Assembly: GCA_029227035.1 (NCBI GenBank) | Contig: JAQXZD010000120.1 | Coordinates: 39,295 to 103,294 of the forward strand | Source of the DNA: Lachnospiraceae bacterium | Lineage (GTDB): Bacteria; Bacillota; Clostridia; Lachnospirales; Lachnospiraceae | DNA length: 64,000 nt | Direction: 5' to 3' | Shown: positions 57,922-64,000 of the stretch, one piece after another | How positions within the stretch are numbered: position 1 is the first letter of the stretch | Layout of the letters: every line of letters begins with the position of its first letter | Position numbers and translations under genes: made by a program | The notes under the pieces: model-generated | Database searches by the model: none | Told to the model about the DNA's origin: nothing | The model's input: only the letters and a program-made list of their open reading frames with translations

Positions 57922-60900
57922 CTATTCTGTCAGATCGTTTTCGATCAGGTTCACGGAAACCAGCGTGGACACACCCTTTTCCTGCATGGTGATACCGTAA
58001 AGCCGGTCCGCAGCCGCCATGGTACCGCGCCTGTGGGTGATGACAATAAACTGCGTATTCTTCGTCAGCTTGTTCAAGTAGCTTGCAAAACGTGTGACAT
58101 TGGAGTCATCCAGCGCCGCCTCAATCTCGTCTAAGAGACAGAATGGGGAAGGCTTCAACGCCTGAATCGCAAACAAAAGCGCAATCGCCGTCAATGCCTT
58201 TTCTCCACCGGACATCTGCATCATATTCTGCAGCTTCTTTCCCGGTGGCTGTGCGATAATGCGTATGCCGCATTCCAGAATATCTTCGTCCTCCACCAGC
58301 TCCAGCGCACCGTGTCCGCCGCCGAACAGATGCTTAAAGGAGGAGTCAAATTCTTTCTGAATCTCGGCAAATTTCTCCGTGAACTGCTTGCGCATTCCGT
58401 TGTCCAGATCCTCGATGATTCCCACCAGTGTCTGCTCTGCCTCTACCAGATCATCATGCTGCCCCTTCAAAAAGACGTACCGCTCGGAGACTTCCTTGTA
58501 TTCTTCAATCGCATTGACATTGACGTCACCAAGCTTTCGAATCTCATCCTTAACCGTTGCAACCAGCTTCTTAATGGCTGCCAGATCCTCATAATCCGGA
58601 TTCCGCAGCTCTGCCGCAGCATGCGGAGTCAGCTCATACTCTTCCCAGAGATAATTGGTCTGATACTCTCCGGCTTCTTTCAGCTTCTCTCTCTGATTGT
58701 TCAGACGGAATATCTCTTTATCCAAATCGTTGCAGTGCTTGGAGATTTCCTCCTGTTTCTGGAAAAATCCACGGTAGTCTTCCGACATCTGCTCTTTCTT
58801 TGCAATGTTTTCCCGAAGCTCTTCTTCGGTCTTTCCATAAGAATCCGAGGATGCCGCAATCGTCTTCTTAATCTCCTCAATATCCTGCTGCTTTTTTTGA
58901 ATATCTTCCTTGGAGTTCTTGGCATTTTCCAAAAGCTGTGCTTTTTCCGTATCCAGCTTTTCCACTTCTCCGTTGATTCGGCGGATGTTCACCTGCGTAA
59001 ACTCCATGCTCTGTGCCAGACCGGCTTCTTCCAGTTGAATCTTGGAAAGTCCCTCGTTTGCTTCCGCTTCCAGCTTTCCCTGTTCTTCCAGAATCTTTTG
59101 GAAATTCTCGGTTTCTTCCTGAATCTCCTGCTCCCTCTTTTGTGCCTGGACAATCTCGTCCGAAATCTTCTGCTGATCCAGAGTAATCTCGGCAATCCGG
59201 TTCTCAATCTGTTCCTTCTCGCCCATGAGACCGGAAAATACTTCCTCGCTCTCATTCTTCTGCTGCTTTGCCCGGTCCACATTCATCTTTGCGGTATTCT
59301 GTAAAATATACTGCTTCTGCTGTTCCTTCTTGACTTCTTCCATCTCGTCCGTATTCAGGGCAATGGCCGTCTGGATATCCTCTTTGCGGCTCTTCAGCTC
59401 GTCGATTTCATCCTTTATGGCTTTAATCTTCGCTTCCAGCTCGTCAATCTCTCTTTTTCTTGCCAGCAGATTGGAGGAATTCTTAAACGCACCACCCGTC
59501 ATGGAACCGCCCGGGCTCAGATACTCTCCCTCCAACGTTACAATATGCAGGCTGTAATGGTTCTTTCTGGCAAGTGCAATCGCATGGTCGATTCCATCCA
59601 CCACCAGCACGCGTCCCAGCAGATACGCTGCCACCTCATCATACTTTGCGTCACATTTCACAAGACGGTTGGCGATTCCGATGACTCCCGGCTCCTGAAG
59701 TGCCGCCTCGTTCTTCGGATTACTCCGCGCGCTCACACTGGTAAGCGGAAGAAAGGTTGCCCGTCCAAAATGATTCTGTTTCAGAAAGCTGATCATTTTC
59801 TTGGCGGTCTCCTCATCCTCCGTCACGATATTCTGGATATTTCCGCCCAGCGCCGTCTCGATTGCAATCTCGTACTTCTTCTCCACCTGAATAATGTCCG
59901 ATACAACTCCGAGAAGCTTCGGATTACTGCTTTTCTGCTCCATAACCTTGCGGATGCTGTTGCCGTATCCGTCATAACGCTCCGCAATGTTTCGAAGGGA
60001 TTCCAGTCTGGACTGCTGCTTATGAAAGGCTGTCCGCTTTTCCTCCAGCAGACGGTTGCACTCCCCTGCCTTGTTGCGCCATTCCTTTTCCTTCTCTCTG
60101 AGGGACTTTTCTTTCTCCTTCAGTTCCTGAATTCCGGCACTGATTTTATCATATTCGCCCTGATGCTCCGCAAGCAGCGTGTTCAAATCCGCTTCCTGTG
60201 TCTTCCGGTCCAGAAGACGCTTTCCAAGCTCCGCCTTACGGATGTTTGCCTGCTCCAGCATCGTCTCAAAACGCTGCTGTCTGGACTGTATTCCGGCTCG
60301 GTTGTTCAAAAGCTCATACAATTCCTTCTGCCCGTTCTCAATACCGCTGTTACATTTTGCAATCTCTTCCTGCACCTTGGCAAGCTCTGCCCTTGCCTCT
60401 TCCTGACGCGCGTGAATGGACGCCATTTTCTCATCCAGTCCCGCTTTTTCCTCATCATAAGAGGTACGGCTCTTAAGCTTCTCCTCGCGGTCCTTCTCGA
60501 TTGCCTCCAGACGGCTCTTCAGATGCTCGTCCGTCATCTCTGCGGTATGTATCTGCTCCGTGAGAATACGAATCTGGCTTTCCAGCTTCTCCTTCATCAC
60601 CGTTGTGCCGCTCAACTGTTCTCTTGCAGAATTGATTTTCTCATCCATCTCTGCAATTGCCTTCTCGAGCTGTTCGTATTCTTCTTTGATTTTATCGTAT
60701 GCGGCGTTCTGTTCCTTCAACTGCTCATCGGCAATACGGAACTTATCTTCCACTTCCTTCTGTTCCTGTGAAATCCGCTCCGTCTCCATCAGGAACATAT
60801 TGACGTCGTATTCCCTTAATTCGTTTTTCTTCTTCAGATAAGTCTTTGCCTTCTCCGACTGCTTCTCCAGAGGTCCCACTTGACGCTCCAGCTCCGCAAG

Positions 60901-61482
60901 AATATCGTTGACACGAACCAGATTGTCTCTCTCGTCCTCCAGCTTCTTCTGTGCCGTTGCCTTGCGCTTCTTGAATTTTACAATTCCTGCCGCCTCGTCA
61001 AACAGCTCTCTTCTCTCCTCCGGCTTTCCGCTTAAGATCTTGTCAATCTGTCCCTGTCCGATAATGGAATATCCTTCTTTTCCGATACCGGTATCATAAA
61101 AAAGTTCGGATACTTCCTTTAATCGGCACGGATTTCCATTCAGAAGATATTCACTTTCGCCGGAACGATAGAGACGCCTCGCAACCGTAACCTCCTCAAA
61201 ATCCACCGCAAGCTGGTGATCCGAATTGTCCAGTGTGATTGCCACATAGGCATAGCTTAAAGGCTTCCTGTTCTCCGTTCCCGCAAAAATGACATCCTGC
61301 ATGGAAGAACCGCGAAGCTGCTTGACAGACTGCTCTCCAAGTACCCAGCGAACCGCATCTGCCACATTACTCTTACCGCTTCCGTTCGGCCCTACGATAC
61401 CGGTAATTCCCTGATGAAAATCAAATACGATCTTATTGGCAAATGATTTAAATCCCTGCACCTCAATACTTTTTAAATACAT
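57922..61482 (-). CDS. smc: Chromosome segregation protein SMC
   Basis: 1186 aa; GPNGSGKSNVADAVRWVLGEQ, coiled coils, hinge, LSGGEKALTAIALLFAI-type signature. Confidence 0.97.
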   Translation of the reverse strand: MYLKSIEVQGFKSFANKIVFDFHQGITGIVGPNGSGKSNVADAVRWVLGEQSVKQLRGSSMQDVIFAGTENRKPLSYAYVAITLDNSDHQLAVDFEEVTVARRLYRSGESEYLLNGNPCRLKEVSELFYDTGIGKEGYSIIGQGQIDKILSGKPEERRELFDEAAGIVKFKKRKATAQKKLEDERDNLVRVNDILAELERQVGPLEKQSEKAKTYLKKKNELREYDVNMFLMETERISQEQKEVEDKFRIADEQLKEQNAAYDKIKEEYEQLEKAIAEMDEKINSAREQLSGTTVMKEKLESQIRILTEQIHTAEMTDEHLKSRLEAIEKDREEKLKSRTSYDEEKAGLDEKMASIHARQEEARAELAKVQEEIAKCNSGIENGQKELYELLNNRAGIQSRQQRFETMLEQANIRKAELGKRLLDRKTQEADLNTLLAEHQGEYDKISAGIQELKEKEKSLREKEKEWRNKAGECNRLLEEKRTAFHKQQSRLESLRNIAERYDGYGNSIRKVMEQKSSNPKLLGVVSDIIQVEKKYEIAIETALGGNIQNIVTEDEETAKKMISFLKQNHFGRATFLPLTSVSARSNPKNEAALQEPGVIGIANRLVKCDAKYDEVAAYLLGRVLVVDGIDHAIALARKNHYSLHIVTLEGEYLSPGGSMTGGAFKNSSNLLARKREIDELEAKIKAIKDEIDELKSRKEDIQTAIALNTDEMEEVKKEQQKQYILQNTAKMNVDRAKQQKNESEEVFSGLMGEKEQIENRIAEITLDQQKISDEIVQAQKREQEIQEETENFQKILEEQGKLEAEANEGLSKIQLEEAGLAQSMEFTQVNIRRINGEVEKLDTEKAQLLENAKNSKEDIQKKQQDIEEIKKTIAASSDSYGKTEEELRENIAKKEQMSEDYRGFFQKQEEISKHCNDLDKEIFRLNNQREKLKEAGEYQTNYLWEEYELTPHAAAELRNPDYEDLAAIKKLVATVKDEIRKLGDVNVNAIEEYKEVSERYVFLKGQHDDLVEAEQTLVGIIEDLDNGMRKQFTEKFAEIQKEFDSSFKHLFGGGHGALELVEDEDILECGIRIIAQPPGKKLQNMMQMSGGEKALTAIALLFAIQALKPSPFCLLDEIEAALDDSNVTRFASYLNKLTKNTQFIVITHRRGTMAAADRLYGITMQEKGVSTLVSVNLIENDLTE

Positions 61483-62173
61483 TATCTGCCCCCTTTTCCT
61501 CTCTTATCACAAGAAGCGCCTGATAAGCCGCCTCCTGTTCCGCCGCTTTCTTCGTGTGTCCGCTGCCTGCTCCGATAACACGTTCCCCGACGCGCGCCTC
61601 CACCGTAAAGCTCTTATCGTGATCCGGTCCGGTCTCCTCCACCAGCACATAGGTCAGGTGCTCATGCTGCCCCTGCACAACCTCCTGCAGGATAGTCTTG
61701 CTATCATAAAAGAGCTGCTTGTGTTCAATGTCCGTGAGAATATATTTCTGCACAAACTCTTTTGCATTAGTAAAACCACCATCCAGATAGATTGCACCTA
61801 TAACCGCTTCCAGGGCATCGGAAAGTATGGACTTTCGGTTTCTTCCGCCCGTCTGATCCTCTCCGTGGCTCAGATGGAGATATTTTCCAAGTCCAATCTC
61901 CTTCGCGCAGGTGGCAAGGGTAGGCTCACAGACCAGACTTGCCCGAAGCTTTGTCAGTTCTCCCTCCGGAAGCTCCGTATAATTTCTGTATAAAAAGTCA
62001 CTGGATATAATTTCCAGCACCGCATCTCCCAGGAATTCCAGTCTCTCGTTATCGGAGAGCTTTCGCATGTGTTTCTCGTTTGCGTAGGAACTGTGTGTCA
62101 AAGCCTGACGGAGCAACTGCCTGTTGTTAAAATGGTATCCAATTTTCTCCTGGAGTTCAATATAATCTGCCAC
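61463..62173 (-). CDS. rnc: Ribonuclease III
   Basis: NERLEFLGDAVLEIISSDFLY, dsRBD at C-terminus. Confidence 0.97.
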   Translation of the reverse strand: MADYIELQEKIGYHFNNRQLLRQALTHSSYANEKHMRKLSDNERLEFLGDAVLEIISSDFLYRNYTELPEGELTKLRASLVCEPTLATCAKEIGLGKYLHLSHGEDQTGGRNRKSILSDALEAVIGAIYLDGGFTNAKEFVQKYILTDIEHKQLFYDSKTILQEVVQGQHEHLTYVLVEETGPDHDKSFTVEARVGERVIGAGSGHTKKAAEQEAAYQALLVIREEKGADNVFKKY

Positions 62174-62236
62174 TTTACTTTCCCTCTTTTCTAAAAGAAG
62201 GAGCCCTTATATCGGGCTCCTTAACTCCATCAGCTA

Positions 62237-62473
62237 TTAGTTATTGTTCAGTGCCGCCTTAATCTGTTCAACCGCATCGGATACCGTAACTATCTTTTCT
62301 GCCTGTTCATTCGGAATCTCAATATCGAACTCTTCCTCAAGTCCCATGATAATCTGGAATACATCCAGTGAATCTGCTCCCAGATCATCAATAAAGGTGG
62401 TATCCATTGTAATCTCGCTCTCATCCACATTAAGCACATCAACAATAATCTTCTTTAACTTTTCAAATTCCAT
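62237..62473 (-). CDS. acpP: Acyl carrier protein
   Basis: [28 protein letters not shown]. Confidence 0.97.
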   Translation of the reverse strand: MEFEKLKKIIVDVLNVDESEITMDTTFIDDLGADSLDVFQIIMGLEEEFDIEIPNEQAEKIVTVSDAVEQIKAALNNN

Positions 62474-62487
62474 GACTCTCTTCCTTT

Positions 62488-63513
62488 CTACTCCTGTTCA
62501 TTCTGGTTTAAATCTGCTATTCTTTCTTTGATAATACCATTGATATTCTCTTTACTAAATGTTACGCACTGATAAATGGAATTCGTAATCTCTGCCGCTT
62601 TGGAACTTCCGTGTGTCTTAACCACCAGTCCGTTTAATCCCAGTAACGGTGCTCCGCCGTACTCTCCGCTGTCAAAGCTCTTAAGTGTCTTCTTAAGAGC
62701 CGGCAATGCGAGTGCTGCACCAATCTTACTTTTCAGTGTGCTCATCAAGCCCTGCTTTACCACTCCGATTAAGGTGGAGCTTACGCCTTCGTACAGCTTC
62801 AAAATCACATTTCCCACAAATGCCTCGCAGACGATCACATCTGCTCCGCCGTGTGGAATCTCCCGCGCTTCAATGCTTCCCACAAAATTGATATCATGGC
62901 ATTCTTTCAGAAGCGGAAATGTCTCCTTGACAAGCGCATTTCCCTTTTCTTCCTCTGCGCCAATATTAACGATTGCCACTCTTGGGTTTTTTACTCCCAC
63001 AACGTTCTCCATATATATGGAACCCATCCGGGCAAACTGAACCAGATGCTCCGGTCTTGCATCAACATTAGCTCCGCAGTCAATCAAAAGAGAAGCTCCT
63101 GCCTCCGTAGGAATTAACGGTGCCAAAGGCGGACGTTTGATTCCCTTGATTCTTCCTACAATCGTCTGTCCTCCCACAAGCACGGCGCCTGTACTTCCTG
63201 CCGAAACAAAGGCATCTGCCTCTTTCTGTTTTACCATATTCATGCCTATCACCATAGATGACTGCTTTTTTTTGCGAATCGCCTGTACCGGTGGTTCTGC
63301 CATCTCAATCACTTCCGGTGCATCCACAACCTCTATCCGTTCTGCCGGGAATTGATACTTCTTCAGTTCCGCGCGGACCGCTTCTTCCTGTCCCACCAGA
63401 AACACCTTGATATCATCATGGGAAACCACTGCGTCAACGGCACCCTTTACAATCTCAAGCGGTGCATTGTCTCCACCCATTGCATCCACTGCAACTCTCG
63501 TAATTGTCTGCAT
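62488..63513 (-). CDS. plsX: Phosphate acyltransferase PlsX
   Basis: [22 protein letters not shown]. Confidence 0.96.
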   Translation of the reverse strand: MQTITRVAVDAMGGDNAPLEIVKGAVDAVVSHDDIKVFLVGQEEAVRAELKKYQFPAERIEVVDAPEVIEMAEPPVQAIRKKKQSSMVIGMNMVKQKEADAFVSAGSTGAVLVGGQTIVGRIKGIKRPPLAPLIPTEAGASLLIDCGANVDARPEHLVQFARMGSIYMENVVGVKNPRVAIVNIGAEEEKGNALVKETFPLLKECHDINFVGSIEAREIPHGGADVIVCEAFVGNVILKLYEGVSSTLIGVVKQGLMSTLKSKIGAALALPALKKTLKSFDSGEYGGAPLLGLNGLVVKTHGSSKAAEITNSIYQCVTFSKENINGIIKERIADLNQNEQE

Positions 63514-63579
63514 GGTATGAACCTCCTCTTATCTCTGTTCGTATGGCGGCTATTGCCCCCTGTTGTCTCGAACAGTTCA

Positions 63580-63608
63580 AATATACTATATCTCTTTTAA
63601 TAAATCAA
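63580..63608 (-). promoter_or_regulatory. plsX operon promoter
   Basis: TTGATT (rc of 63603-63608) - 17 bp - TATATT (rc of 63580-63585). Confidence 0.65.
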
Positions 63609-63647
63609 GTATTGTATAGGTCGAACTTTCCTGTTAAATTTCCTGTT

Positions 63648-63680
63648 AATTAAAAAACAAAGAGTCGCTTGCGACTCTTT
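63648..63680 (-). terminator. Terminator upstream of plsX (minus strand)
   Basis: Minus strand AAAGAGTCGC-aa-GCGACTCTTT followed by GTTTTTTAATT. Confidence 0.7.
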
Positions 63681-63765
63681 CGCGCCCGAGCGGTATGCGT
63701 CAGCATAATTTTCATATCCGCGAGGTGCGCGGGAGTTTGACAGTTGAATATTAGAAAAAGTGGTC

Positions 63766-63791
63766 GCAGGTATTGATTTACCTGCATTTTT
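63766..63791 (+). terminator. Hairpin terminator upstream of the transposase gene
   Basis: GCAGGTA-ttgatt-TACCTGC-ATTTTTTG. Confidence 0.65.
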
Positions 63792-63866
63792 TGTGTCAAA
63801 TTTTCTGTTTTATTTAGTAGTAATGGGTGGTAATTGTTTAAGAAGTATGGTATACTAAAAGAAATT

Positions 63867-64000
63867 ATGAGAATAACAACGACCAAATCAAAAAATTCAG
63901 AGTCCTTTTATATCACCAAAAGTTTTAAAAACAGCAACGGAAAAAGTACTTCTACTACTGTCAGAAAATTAGGTGTGCTTAGTGAATTATTAAAAGAACA
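63867..64000 (+). mobile_element. 5' end of an IS1634-like (IS4-superfamily) transposase gene, truncated by the window edge
   Basis: MRITTTKSKNSESFYITKSFKNSNGKSTSTTVRKLGVLSELLKE, typical N-terminus of this transposase type. Confidence 0.6.

Noticed and set aside
59545-60771. 408-aa plus-strand ORF (and 58312..59304, 330 aa)
   Set aside because: Antisense shadow of smc; Leu/Phe-rich mirror of coiled-coil codons
63650-63886. 78-aa minus-strand ORF
   Set aside because: Overlaps terminators and the transposase start; no RBS or family support
1-64000. tRNA, rRNA, CRISPR array, prophage or secondary-metabolite cluster
   Set aside because: No recognisable tRNA/rRNA sequence, direct-repeat array, phage structural gene or biosynthetic megagene seen by eye; a tRNAscan/Infernal run would be decisive

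Overview
64-kb chromosomal window from a Lachnospiraceae/Clostridia-type Firmicute, with genes almost all on the minus strand. The core blocks are: holA; comEA-response regulator-histidine kinase-GerMN-comEC; argC/GNAT/argB/argD divergent from argG; gltB-gltD; a second type IIA topoisomerase (parE/parC-like); gpsA-plsY-der; rbgA(ylqF)-rnhB-FliK/FlhB-like (ylqG/ylqH)-yraN-pgeF; and the conserved translation/secretion block plsX-acpP-rnc-smc-ftsY...ylxM-ffh-rpsP-khpA-rimM-trmD-rplS-lepB. An IS1634-like transposase gene starts at the right edge. The most interesting accessory signals are: (i) a compact candidate type I toxin-antitoxin locus between ylxM and an orphan AT-rich ORF (54.39-54.77 kb), with a 31-aa holin-like toxin missing from the ORF track, opposed promoters, a shared hairpin and a Shine-Dalgarno (SD)-sequestering hairpin; (ii) a ~225-nt highly structured leader upstream of gltB; (iii) a ~260-bp imperfect palindrome in the rimM leader; (iv) a TrmD-GNAT fusion; (v) a GNAT gene where argJ is usually found, with a paired ARG-box operator in the argC/argG divergent promoter. 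No rRNA, tRNA or CRISPR array was recognised.
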